NCBI GenBank assembly: GCA_963756025.1
Contig: CAVWMF010000006.1
Location: forward strand, 434,001 to 498,000
Source of the DNA: Bog-473 sp963756025
GTDB taxonomy: Bacteria; Actinomycetota; Acidimicrobiia; Acidimicrobiales; RAAP-2
Length of the DNA: 64,000 nt
Reading direction: 5' to 3'
Shown here: piece after piece, positions 1 to 8,476 of the stretch
Position numbering within the stretch: position 1 is the first letter of the stretch
How the letters are laid out: each line of letters begins with the position of its first letter
Program-made: the position numbers and the translations under genes
The notes under the pieces: model-generated
Databases searched by the model: none
What the model was told of the DNA's origin: nothing
What the model saw: the letters and a program-made list of their open reading frames with translations, nothing else

Positions 1-168
1 ACTGCCCGACCTGTCAGTAGTCGTGGGGATCGTGGTGACGGCACAGATGCCCGGTACGGGAATATGGAGCGAGCACTTTGGCCCGTCACCGCCTCAGAGA
101 TCGATGCGAGGTTCTCCGGCCAGCTCGATGCGGTCATTACCGGCATCACGAGCAAGGACCCCGGGCGG

Positions 169-1236
169 TCAGCCTTCCGCATCTCCCAGGACGCTCCGCA
201 CGAATGCCCCGGCGCGGTGGTAGACGTCCCGGCTCTCCCGGGCCCACGGCACCAGGAACGGGAAGACATGGAACATCCCCTCCACCTCGAGGACTTCCCG
301 AGAGACGCCGGCATCGTGCAATCTCCCCGAGAGCGCGCGGATGGCATCTCTGAACATCTCGTCCCCGCCATAGACGAGAAAGGTCGGAGGCCATCCGCTG
401 AGGTCGTCACGCAGCACGTCCACGCGCTCGTCAAACGGATCGACCCCGTGGAGATACGAGTTCACCGGAATGTTCCACGGCAACACATCGAGCGGGGCGT
501 TTTGGGCCACCGATTCCTCGCTCAGCGTGAGGGAGACCTCGGGCGAGAAGAGAAGGACTGCGCCCGGGCGCGCCGCACCGATTTTCGTGATGCGCTCGAG
601 GACGGTGCCCACGAGTCCCCCGCCCCCCGAGTCACCGGCGATGATCAGTCGTTCCGGCTCCAGACCTCCCTCCACCAGATGCTCCACCACCGAGACGATG
701 TCATGCGCGGCCGCAGGAAACGGAAACTCGGGGGCCAATCGGTAATCCGCCACGAAGGTCTCGCAGCGGGTGACCCGGGCCAGGTGCGCCATGAAGAGCG
801 CGTACATGCGGGGCGACGTACCGATGTACCCGCCGCCGTGCAGGTACACGATCGTGCCGGGCGGGTCCGGCGTCGTCGCCTCGGCAACGGAGCGGGGACG
901 GAACCACACCCCCGGCACCCCGGCCAGGCGATCCGGCTCGGCGCTGACGCCCTGGAGTGTCACGAACGGAGGGAGGACCCGACCCGCCGCCGCATCGAGG
1001 ATGCGTTCCAACGAGCGGAACTCGTCGATCGGCAGCGACGAGGCGTACCCCATGAGCGAACGGACCACCTCGCGAGTGGTCGACATCGCAAGGTTGCGCG
1101 GGAGCCTTCCCGGTCCTCGCCACGGATTCCGGAACGGGACCCGGCCCAGTCCCCCGGCGAGCCCGGCAGCGAGCCCGGCGGCATCGAGGGCGGCAATCGG
1201 CCACGGCGCGGTGCGTACCTCGGGCCGGTCCGACAT
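169..1236 (-). CDS. Alpha/beta hydrolase, HSL-type esterase/lipase
   Basis: A 355-residue carboxylic ester hydrolase of the hormone-sensitive-lipase (GDXG) family. The oxyanion-hole motif HGGG lies at residues 133-136, YRLAPE at 165-170, and the nucleophile elbow GDSGG at 201-205 with Ser203. The likely acid and base are Asp292 and His323. No signal peptide is evident, so it should act in the cytoplasm on short acyl esters. The ATG at 1236 is preferred to the ATG at 1242 because the GAGG ribosome-binding sequence directly abuts the outer ATG and sits six bases before the inner one. The physiological substrate cannot be deduced. Nothing recognisable lies between it and the left edge of the window. 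Confidence 0.85.
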   Translation of the reverse strand: MSDRPEVRTAPWPIAALDAAGLAAGLAGGLGRVPFRNPWRGPGRLPRNLAMSTTREVVRSLMGYASSLPIDEFRSLERILDAAAGRVLPPFVTLQGVSAEPDRLAGVPGVWFRPRSVAEATTPDPPGTIVYLHGGGYIGTSPRMYALFMAHLARVTRCETFVADYRLAPEFPFPAAAHDIVSVVEHLVEGGLEPERLIIAGDSGGGGLVGTVLERITKIGAARPGAVLLFSPEVSLTLSEESVAQNAPLDVLPWNIPVNSYLHGVDPFDERVDVLRDDLSGWPPTFLVYGGDEMFRDAIRALSGRLHDAGVSREVLEVEGMFHVFPFLVPWARESRDVYHRAGAFVRSVLGDAEG

Positions 1237-1284
1237 GACCATCCTCAGATCTTCGCATCCCTTCGCACAGGGAGCGAGGCGTCC

Positions 1285-1506
1285 TCACGAATTCTTTTTC
1301 TTCGATTTCGTTCCGATGCTCGGGAATCGTTTCTTCACCGCTGCCCTCACCTGCCGTTGCTCGGCTTTGGTGCCGTTCTGTGCGACCCGGGCCAAAGCGT
1401 TGCGCGCGTGGGCTTTGTCCGGAATTGGATACTTGCGCTTGCCGGGAAGGGCAAAGGCCGACTTTCCCAACTTCCTGCGTTCCTTAGCGTCGAGGTATTT
1501 TCCCAT
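1285..1506 (-). CDS. Small basic conserved protein (DUF6582-like)
   Basis: A 73-residue very basic protein with a Lys/Arg-rich N-terminus, a central block AFALPGKRKYPI followed by a helical DKAHARNALARVAQNGT stretch, and a C-terminal RFPSIGTKSKKKN tail. From memory this central block occurs in small proteins of actinobacteria and their phages (DUF6582-type), whose function is unknown; nucleic-acid binding is only a guess from the charge. It is transcribed in the same direction as the esterase 48 bases downstream and may share its transcript. Confidence 0.7.
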   Translation of the reverse strand: MGKYLDAKERRKLGKSAFALPGKRKYPIPDKAHARNALARVAQNGTKAEQRQVRAAVKKRFPSIGTKSKKKNS

Positions 1507-1635
1507 CTTCGTGGTCTACCCCTCCGTGGTGACGACGAATCGCTCGGCTCGGCCGTGCTCGGCCGGCTCCAGGCGGTGGTGTGACGCACTGTGGTGGGGC
1601 CGCCGGCGGGCAGGGTGACCTGACCGGCAGCGGAC

Positions 1636-3165
1636 CTATACCGTGACGACCGCATCCACCGGAAGGGACGTCGTCGTGACTACTCCCGCGCTCGCCGTAG
1701 GTGGCTGATGCTTGCGGATCAGCGCACCGCACACTGCGGCGGCGACCACAAAGATGACGGCGGAGATGGCGAACGCAAGGGTGTAGCCGTGCGTAGCCGC
1801 CAACTTGACCGTTTCGGAATGAGGCGACGCATGCGCGTGGGCGATGAGATAGCGGCGGGTGGCCTGTGCCGCGAACGCCGAAAGGAGCGCGACGCCGATC
1901 GACCCGCCGACCTGTTGCATCGTGTTGACCATGGCCGAGGCCACGCCGGCGTCTTTGAAGTCCACGCCGCTGGTGGCGGAGTTCATGGCGGGAGGGACGA
2001 CGAAGCCGAAGCCGAAGCCGAGGATGATCAGCGAGGGCAGAACCCCGAGGCCGTAGCCGGTGTGGGGGCCGATCCGGGTGAGGAGTGCCATGCCGACGGC
2101 GCCCATGAGGAGCCCGCACACGATCAGCCGACGCGATCCGAAGCGCGGCAGGAGAATGATGTTGGCCACGGCGGAGCCGGCCACCAGATCGACCGGGAGT
2201 GCGAGGAACGCCAACCCGGTCATCACCGGGGAAAACCCGCGGATCTCCTGGAGGAAATATGTCAGGAACAAGAAGAGGCCGAAGGCGGCGATGAAGGTGA
2301 AGCCGACGGCGATGTACGCCCCACCGCGATTGCGATCCAGCACGATCCGCATGGGAAGCAAGGGGTTCGACACGGTTCGCTCGACCAGCACGAATGCGGT
2401 GAGCAACAGAACACCGATCACCAGAGGAACCAAGGTCTCGGAACTCCCCCACGACTCCAACTGGGCCCGCGAAAGCCCGAAGACGATGGCGAAGAGGCCG
2501 GAGGAGGCCAAGACGGTCCCCGGGAAATCCAGTCGGGGCTTCTCGCCGCGTGGCGGATTGGTGAGGAGCAACAAGCCACCGACGACGGCAAAGGCGGCGA
2601 AGAAGAGGTTGACGTAGAGACACCAGCGCCAGGACAGGTACGAGGTCAGGACTCCACCGAGGAGGAGCCCGGTCGCTCCCCCGCCGCCGGCGATGGCGCC
2701 GAAGATGGCGAACGCCTTGCCGCGCTCCTTCGGCTCGACGAACGAGGTGGTCAGCAGCGAGAGTGCTGACGGGGCGAGGAGAGCTGCGAACACGCCCTGG
2801 AGTGCGCGCGCCGCGGCCAGGACGGCGAAGCTCGGCGCCGCGCCTCCGATCGCCGAAGCCAGGGCGAACCCGATCAGACCACCGATGAAGGTCCACTTCC
2901 GGCCGAAAATGTCGCCGAGCTTCCCGCCCAGTAGGAGCAGACTGCCGAATGCGAGCGTGTAGGCCGTGACGATCCATTGGCGATCGCTGTTGGGGAAGCC
3001 GAGGTCCAACTGGGCCCGGGGCAAGGCGATGTTGACGATCGTCGAGTCCAGCACGATCATCAGCTGGGCCAAGCCGACGACAGCCAGTACCCACCATCGA
3101 CGCGCGTGGAATTTCTCATCCCTGGCAGTGGCCGCCGGATCCATCACGGCGGGTGGTGAGGTCAT
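1636..3165 (-). CDS. MFS drug exporter, DHA2 (EmrB/QacA) family
   Basis: A 509-residue integral membrane protein with about 14 hydrophobic segments, as expected for DHA2 proton-driven drug exporters. The first helix carries LAQLMIVLDSTIVNIALP, the family's motif D1, and a GGKLGDIFGRKW loop corresponding to motif A lies between helices 2 and 3. It probably exports a hydrophobic toxic compound or a metabolite. The ATG at 3165 is chosen over an upstream in-frame start at 3210 because AGGA lies seven bases before it and the upstream residues do not resemble the family. It is divergent from the SOS-type helicase gene, from which it is separated by about 90 bases. Confidence 0.9.
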   Translation of the reverse strand: MTSPPAVMDPAATARDEKFHARRWWVLAVVGLAQLMIVLDSTIVNIALPRAQLDLGFPNSDRQWIVTAYTLAFGSLLLLGGKLGDIFGRKWTFIGGLIGFALASAIGGAAPSFAVLAAARALQGVFAALLAPSALSLLTTSFVEPKERGKAFAIFGAIAGGGGATGLLLGGVLTSYLSWRWCLYVNLFFAAFAVVGGLLLLTNPPRGEKPRLDFPGTVLASSGLFAIVFGLSRAQLESWGSSETLVPLVIGVLLLTAFVLVERTVSNPLLPMRIVLDRNRGGAYIAVGFTFIAAFGLFLFLTYFLQEIRGFSPVMTGLAFLALPVDLVAGSAVANIILLPRFGSRRLIVCGLLMGAVGMALLTRIGPHTGYGLGVLPSLIILGFGFGFVVPPAMNSATSGVDFKDAGVASAMVNTMQQVGGSIGVALLSAFAAQATRRYLIAHAHASPHSETVKLAATHGYTLAFAISAVIFVVAAAVCGALIRKHQPPTASAGVVTTTSLPVDAVVTV

Positions 3166-3247
3166 GGACGTCCTAGCTCTCAGGTGGCGGTCAGGTCGGC
3201 AAGCCCCCACCCTATGGGGGGTGGCCCGGCGCGCATCCGCTACTCTA

Positions 3248-3261
3248 CGAACATATGTTCG
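3248..3261. promoter_or_regulatory. LexA (SOS) box overlapping the helicase start codon
   Basis: The 14-base perfect palindrome CGAACATATGTTCG fits the Gram-positive/actinobacterial SOS box (CGAAC-N4-GTTCG). Its central ATG at 3255 is the start codon of the UvrD-like gene. A TACTCT hexamer just upstream (3241-3246) could be the -10 of a leaderless transcript. LexA bound here would block both initiation and the first codon. Confidence 0.75.
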
Positions 3262-5270
3262 CTCAACGGTCGGTATGGGACGAGGGACTGGACGAGGCCC
3301 AACTCGCCGTGGCGACCCACGGGGACGCCCCTCTCGTCGTCGTCGCCGGGGCCGGCACGGGAAAGACCCGGGCGTTGACCTCTCGCGTGGCCTGCCTTCT
3401 CGACCGCGGGGTGCCCCCGGATCGGATCCTGCTCCTCACCTTCACGCGTCGAGCTGCGGACGACATGCTCACCCGGGCTCGTGACCTTGTCGGGGGCCGG
3501 CGGGACGAGCGACCGCAGGGAGGGACCTTCCACGCGGTCGCCCACCGGCACATCGCAGCCTACGCGGAGGTCCTCGACCTGCCCAAGGGCTTCGGCCTGA
3601 TCGACCCGGCCGGCGCCTGCGATCTGATGGATCTGCTCCGCAACGATCACGACCTGACCGGGACCGCCGCGAGGTTCCCGCGGTCCGCGACCCTCGTCGA
3701 CATCTATTCGCGGTGCATCAACACGGAGCGGCCGCTCCGTGAACTCCTACCCACGGAGTACCCCTGGTGCGAACCGCACGCGGCCGCCATCGGCGCGCTG
3801 TTCCGGGACTTCACCACCCGTAAACGGAGCTCAGCCCTCCTCGATTTCGACGACCTTCTGCTCTACTGGCGCGCTCTCCTGCGTCACGAAGAACTGGGCC
3901 CGCACCTGGCGCAGCGCTTCCGCTTCGTGCTGGTCGACGAATACCAGGACGTGAACAGCCTCCAGGTCGACATCGTCAGGCTGCTCGCCCCGGACGGAAA
4001 CGGCCTGACCGTCGTCGGGGACGAAGCGCAGGCCATCTACGGGTTCCGCGGCTCGGATCCCCTCCATCTGCGGCAGCTCGTCCGCTCCTATCCGGGCGCC
4101 GTCACCATGCAACTCGAGCGGAACTTCAGATCCAGGCAGAGCGTCCTCGATGTCGCGAACGTGCTCCGACCCGTCGCCGACGGAGAGCCGGCGCTCAGGC
4201 TGCACAGCGATCGCGGCGCGGGACCGAGGCCCACCCTCGACCGCTGCTACGACGCGTCCTCGGAAGCCCGGGCCATCGTCGACCGGATTCTTGTCGCCCA
4301 CGAGCGCGGCGTGCACCTGCGCCAGCAGGCTGTGCTGGTGCGGGCCGGGCATCACAGTGACCTCATCGAGATAGAGCTGTCGGTACGGAAGGTCCCGTAC
4401 AGGAAATACGGAGGCCTCCGGTTCCTCGAAGCGGCCCATGTCAAGGACTTCGTGTGCGCCGCCCGGCTTCTCGACAATTCCTGTGACGAAGTGGCGTGGT
4501 ACCGGATCCTGCGCCTGCATCGAAACATCGGGCCCACGCGGGCCAAGGCGCTCATGGATGCGGTCCGCCCCGCCGAGACCGATGCCTTGTCCCGTTGGCC
4601 CGAACTCGTGGCGGCGGCGCCACCCAACACCCGCACCGAGCTTTCGGCGTCTCTCTCGGGCCTCCTCGAATCCCGCAGCAGCGGTACCTGTGGTCGAAAG
4701 GCCGCATCCGTCGTGCGGGCCATCCGCCCCCTGCTCGAAGGCCGCTACGACGATGCGCGGGCCCGTGTGGGAGATCTCGAACGGCTGGCCGACACCGCCT
4801 CGGCGGTCGACGACCTCTCGGCCTGGCTCGCCGATCTCACATTGGACCCACCGGTCTCGAGCGGCGACCTGGCCGGCCCGCCCCATCTCGACGAGGACTA
4901 TCTGGTCATCTCGACCATCCACTCGGCCAAGGGCCTCGAGTGGTCGCACGTCCACGTGCCCCACGTCGTCGACGGGGCGATCCCCATCGACATGGCTCTG
5001 AGCTCACCCGAGGGACTCGAGGAGGAACGCCGGCTTTTCTACGTCGCGGCCACCAGGGCCCGCGACGAACTCCACCTCTACGCACCACTCCGCATGCCAC
5101 ACCATCGCTTCGCGCGTGACGATCGCCACAGCTTCGCTCCGCTCAGCCGCTTCATCGACGATGAAGTGCAAGCGGCACTCGAGATCATCGAAGAGAAGCC
5201 TCGTCAGATGCAGGTGCAGGCGCTGACCGCTCATCCCCTGGTCGTCGACCTCGATCCTCTCTGGAGCTGA
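3255..5270 (+). CDS. UvrD/Rep-family superfamily 1 DNA helicase
   Basis: A 671-residue SF1A helicase. Walker A is AGAGTGKT (31-38), motif Ia is LTFTRRAADDM (61-71), motif II is DEYQD (228-232), and motif III is GDEAQAIYGFRGS (255-267). STIHSAKGLEW marks motif V and VAATRARDELHLY motif VI in the C-terminal third. It should unwind DNA 3' to 5' during repair or restart. It is shorter than UvrD or PcrA (about 720-780 residues), resembling compact actinobacterial UvrD-like helicases. The start codon lies inside a SOS box and there is no Shine-Dalgarno sequence, so a leaderless, LexA-repressed message is likely. The family assignment is firm; the exact orthologue (for example UvrD2-like) is not resolved. 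Confidence 0.92.
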   Translation: MFAQRSVWDEGLDEAQLAVATHGDAPLVVVAGAGTGKTRALTSRVACLLDRGVPPDRILLLTFTRRAADDMLTRARDLVGGRRDERPQGGTFHAVAHRHIAAYAEVLDLPKGFGLIDPAGACDLMDLLRNDHDLTGTAARFPRSATLVDIYSRCINTERPLRELLPTEYPWCEPHAAAIGALFRDFTTRKRSSALLDFDDLLLYWRALLRHEELGPHLAQRFRFVLVDEYQDVNSLQVDIVRLLAPDGNGLTVVGDEAQAIYGFRGSDPLHLRQLVRSYPGAVTMQLERNFRSRQSVLDVANVLRPVADGEPALRLHSDRGAGPRPTLDRCYDASSEARAIVDRILVAHERGVHLRQQAVLVRAGHHSDLIEIELSVRKVPYRKYGGLRFLEAAHVKDFVCAARLLDNSCDEVAWYRILRLHRNIGPTRAKALMDAVRPAETDALSRWPELVAAAPPNTRTELSASLSGLLESRSSGTCGRKAASVVRAIRPLLEGRYDDARARVGDLERLADTASAVDDLSAWLADLTLDPPVSSGDLAGPPHLDEDYLVISTIHSAKGLEWSHVHVPHVVDGAIPIDMALSSPEGLEEERRLFYVAATRARDELHLYAPLRMPHHRFARDDRHSFAPLSRFIDDEVQAALEIIEEKPRQMQVQALTAHPLVVDLDPLWS

Positions 5271-5372
5271 CGCCGCTCCTTTCTGTCCTGTCCGTGCGCT
5301 GGGACAGTTTGAGCCCGCGATGACGGGTATGGCAAAAAAAGAGGGAGCGAGACAATCAGTTGGGAGGTTGTG

Positions 5373-6035
5373 ATGTCGACGACAATGGTAGGACGTACCG
5401 GTCGTTACGAGCGCCGATTCGCCCCCAGCCAATCGGCTGGAATCCGCATCGGGCGTCTCGGCATCGGAACCGTGGGATTTCTCACCATCTTGTTTTCAGC
5501 CTGGGGAGGCATCATCCCCTACGTAGGGCCGGTGTTCGGGTACAGCGCCGACGGCGCAGGGTCATGGCATTGGGATCTCGCGCACACGCTGTTGGCGCTG
5601 ATCCCGGGCATCATCGGCGTCTGCGCCGGAATGGTCATCCTGGGCGAGACGAAAGGCGTCAGCGCAGGCCGTGGCCGCATGAGTCTCTCCATGGCCGGGT
5701 TGATCACCGTCCTCTGCGGGGCCTGGTTCGTCATCGGCCCCTCTGCCTGGCCGGTCATCACCTCGAGCGGTGGGTACTTCGTTCCTGCGTCGCCTCTCCG
5801 TGAACTCGCAAACGTGGTCGGTTACAGCCTGGGCACTGGCGTGATCCTCGCTTCTCTGGGCGGCTTTGCCATCGGCTGGGCGGCCCGTCACCAGCCGACT
5901 CCGACGGAATACGTGCAGCAGGACGCGCCAGTCACCACCATGGCGACGGCGCCGACCACAATGCCATCGCAAACGCCATCGCCCACGGCATCGCAACAAC
6001 CTCTCGTGCAACAAAACACGCCCCCGATCGTCTAA
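5373..6035 (+). CDS. Four-helix membrane protein of unknown function
   Basis: A 220-residue protein with a basic N-terminus and four hydrophobic segments (about 33-53, 66-90, 103-128, 150-172), followed by a Thr/Pro/Gln-rich hydrophilic tail of about 45 residues. No enzyme motif is visible. The architecture resembles small actinobacterial membrane proteins annotated only as hypothetical. The ATG at 5373 has GGAGG five bases upstream and is preferred to the overlapping GTG at 5370. It follows the helicase by about 100 bases and probably has its own promoter. Confidence 0.75.
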   Translation: MSTTMVGRTGRYERRFAPSQSAGIRIGRLGIGTVGFLTILFSAWGGIIPYVGPVFGYSADGAGSWHWDLAHTLLALIPGIIGVCAGMVILGETKGVSAGRGRMSLSMAGLITVLCGAWFVIGPSAWPVITSSGGYFVPASPLRELANVVGYSLGTGVILASLGGFAIGWAARHQPTPTEYVQQDAPVTTMATAPTTMPSQTPSPTASQQPLVQQNTPPIV

Positions 6036-6137
6036 CCACGACGGGACGTTGGGTCCGGCGCCACCACATGTGGTCCACGGCTACCGTCGCGATCAACCCG
6101 GTTTTGTAGAATGGGTTTTCCCAAGCGGAGGTAGCAC

Positions 6138-7088
6138 GTGAAGATCGCAATCGTCGGAACCGGGGCCATGGGCTCGGTGTACGCCGGCCTCCTCGGCAAG
6201 GCCGGGCACGAGGTCTGGGCCATCGACACGTGGCCCGAGCACATCGATGCCATTGCCGCCTCTGGTCTGCACGTCTCCGGCGCAAGTGGCACCTCTGTCG
6301 TCGACAACCTCCATGTCGGACGCGCTCCTCGTGACGCGGGACCCTGCGACGTCTGGGTCATCGCGACGAAGGCATCAGCGGTCGATGAGGTGGCGGCGGA
6401 CATCGCACCCCTGCTCGAGCACGACAGCATCGTCATGGCGTTCCAAAACGGTCTCGGGGCAGGAGAGCGGGTGGCTCGGCGGATCCCACCGGATCACATC
6501 CTGATCGGCATCGCCGAAGGATTCGGTTCATCGGTCCCCGAACCGGGGCATGTGCATCACGAAGGCATGCGACTCATCCGCATCGGTGAGATGCACGGCG
6601 GCATGACGGACCGCGTACGGCGTATCGAGCAGGCGTGGCGTGACGCCGGGTTCAACGTTCGGGCCTTCACCGATGTGACCCTCATGATCTGGGAGAAGTT
6701 CCTGTGCAACGTCACTCTCAGTGCGCCGTGCGCGGCCTTCGATGTCACCGTGGGTGAGCTGATGGCGAATCCCGAGTCCTGGAAGGTGGCGCTCGGCTGC
6801 ACATCCGAGGCGTACCGACTCGGGATCGCCAAGGACGTCCAATTCTCGTTCGACGATCCGTTGCGGTACGTGACCGACTTTGCCGCGACGATTCCCAAGA
6901 CCAGCCCGTCGATGCGACTCGACCACCTGGCCCGGCGCCCCTCCGAGGTGGACGTGATCAACGGAATGGTCGTCACGTTGAGCAGCGAACTGGGGCTCGA
7001 GGCGCCCTACAACGAGACTTTGTGCGCCATCCTGCGTCAACGCGAGTCGTTCTTCGGCATGCACGAAAGGACACCGCACGGGCGTTGA
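6138..7088 (+). CDS. Ketopantoate reductase family (PanE/ApbA) oxidoreductase
   Basis: A 316-residue NADPH-dependent reductase of the 2-dehydropantoate 2-reductase superfamily. The N-terminal Rossmann fold starts with VGTGAMGSVYAG. AFQNGLG carries the conserved Asn near residues 98-104, and IWEKFLCNVTLS carries the catalytic Lys that opens the helical C-terminal domain. SEVDVINGMVV near the end matches the conserved Glu-containing C-terminal motif. It may make pantoate for coenzyme A, but several paralogues of this fold act on other 2-oxo acids and no other pan genes are nearby. GTG start with CGGAGG upstream and a TAGAAT -10-like hexamer at 6107-6112. Confidence 0.85.
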   Translation: MKIAIVGTGAMGSVYAGLLGKAGHEVWAIDTWPEHIDAIAASGLHVSGASGTSVVDNLHVGRAPRDAGPCDVWVIATKASAVDEVAADIAPLLEHDSIVMAFQNGLGAGERVARRIPPDHILIGIAEGFGSSVPEPGHVHHEGMRLIRIGEMHGGMTDRVRRIEQAWRDAGFNVRAFTDVTLMIWEKFLCNVTLSAPCAAFDVTVGELMANPESWKVALGCTSEAYRLGIAKDVQFSFDDPLRYVTDFAATIPKTSPSMRLDHLARRPSEVDVINGMVVTLSSELGLEAPYNETLCAILRQRESFFGMHERTPHGR

Positions 7089-7121
7089 GCCCGGAGCGAC
7101 CGCGCGGAGGCGCACGATCTC

Positions 7122-8420
7122 CTACATCGGCTCCCCCTCGCTCAGTTCATTGGTCGACTCGATGATGGCGCGCACCTGACCTTCCGCCGAGAGCTCCATC
7201 CCCTTCCCGTCATCGTTCCAGAGCTCCGGGAACCGCCAGATGAGGAAGGCGACGCCAACGACACAGGCCAACCCACCGGACCACACGGCAAACTGCGGTC
7301 CACCCAGTTCGGCCGCCAGGCCGGTCTCGCCGTCGCCGAGACGAGGTCCGCCTGCGGCGACCGCGAAGAATGTGCCCGACAGGCGCCCTTGGAGATGATC
7401 GGGCACCTTGCGTTGTTGTACGGATTGGCGGAAGATGCCCGAGATCATGTCAGCCGCTCCGGCAAGCGCCAACAGCACCAGACCGATCCACAAGATGGGA
7501 ATGACCCCGAAGAGAGCGATGGCTGCGCCCCAGACGACGACGCATCCACAGATGGCCCTTCCCTGGTTGCGCCATCGCACACACCAACCCGTGAAGAACG
7601 AGCCCAAGAGGGCTCCCGCGCCGGGCGCCGCGTACAGCAATCCCACCACGCCGGCTCCCCCACCGAAGAGTCCCGTGCCCAGTGCGGGGAACACGGCGCG
7701 CGGCATGCCGAAGATCATCGCGTTGAGGTCCACCCAATAGCTGGCAGACAACAGCCTCTGTGTCCGCAGATACCGGAAGCCTTCCGCCACCGATTTGAGT
7801 GATGCCCGTTGGCCCCCGAGGGAGGGCACGAGCCGGGGCAGCAGAATGACGGCGGCAAGGGCGCAGCCGTAGGTGGCGACGTCGATGCCGTACACCGCAC
7901 CCAACCCAAAAGCGGCGATCAATACGCCTCCGAGGGCCGGGCCAGCCACGAGCGCGAGTTGCCCGATTGTCGTTTGGAGGGCAACGGCGGCCGTGACGTC
8001 CTCGTCGGAGACCAGTGCCGGCAACGCCGCTCGCCGGGCCGGCCAGTCCACGCCCTGGAAGCCCGCTCCGATCGCGGTGCAGACGAAGAGAGGCCACAAT
8101 TCCGGATGCGGGAGTGAGGCATTGACCACGAGACCCCCACTCGCGGTCGCCATGACGACCTGCGCCATGATCAACACCCGGCGACGGTCCAAGGAGTCGG
8201 CGAGCGCGCCGCCCCACAGGGATCCGGCAAGAAGGGGAAAAAGGGTCACCACCCCTATCAATCCCACGATGAGTGTCGAGCGCGTCAGTGCGTAGGCCTG
8301 AAACGAGACGGCTACGACGGTGAGCTGACTTCCGATGGACGACACCGCCTGGCCGGCCCACAGTCGTCGAAAGTGGCGGTGGCGACGTAGAGGACCCGCG
8401 TCGAGGAGGATGCGGCCCAT
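7122..8420 (-). CDS. MFS transporter, EntS/MFS_3-type exporter
   Basis: A 432-residue major facilitator with about 12 hydrophobic segments. It opens with FRRLWAGQAVSSIGSQLTVVAVSFQAYALT, typical of the enterobactin-exporter-like (MFS_3) group, and has a LWGGALADSLDRRRVL motif A loop. The C-terminal about 35 residues are soluble and acidic. Small-molecule export is likely; the substrate is unknown. It converges on the ketopantoate-reductase-like gene 33 bases away. Confidence 0.88.
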   Translation of the reverse strand: MGRILLDAGPLRRHRHFRRLWAGQAVSSIGSQLTVVAVSFQAYALTRSTLIVGLIGVVTLFPLLAGSLWGGALADSLDRRRVLIMAQVVMATASGGLVVNASLPHPELWPLFVCTAIGAGFQGVDWPARRAALPALVSDEDVTAAVALQTTIGQLALVAGPALGGVLIAAFGLGAVYGIDVATYGCALAAVILLPRLVPSLGGQRASLKSVAEGFRYLRTQRLLSASYWVDLNAMIFGMPRAVFPALGTGLFGGGAGVVGLLYAAPGAGALLGSFFTGWCVRWRNQGRAICGCVVVWGAAIALFGVIPILWIGLVLLALAGAADMISGIFRQSVQQRKVPDHLQGRLSGTFFAVAAGGPRLGDGETGLAAELGGPQFAVWSGGLACVVGVAFLIWRFPELWNDDGKGMELSAEGQVRAIIESTNELSEGEPM

Positions 8421-8476
8421 CGGGACACGATAGTCAGTGGAGCAACCCGAGAGCTTCTACTCGGTCGTACACGTGC

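Noticed and set aside
64..1584. Long 506-codon open frame on the plus strand
   Set aside because: It is the antisense shadow of the esterase and small basic protein genes; its Arg/His/Gly-rich translation has no family resemblance.
1708..2769. 353-codon acidic plus-strand open frame
   Set aside because: Antisense of the DHA2 exporter; the Gly/Glu/Asp repeats reflect complementary hydrophobic codons.
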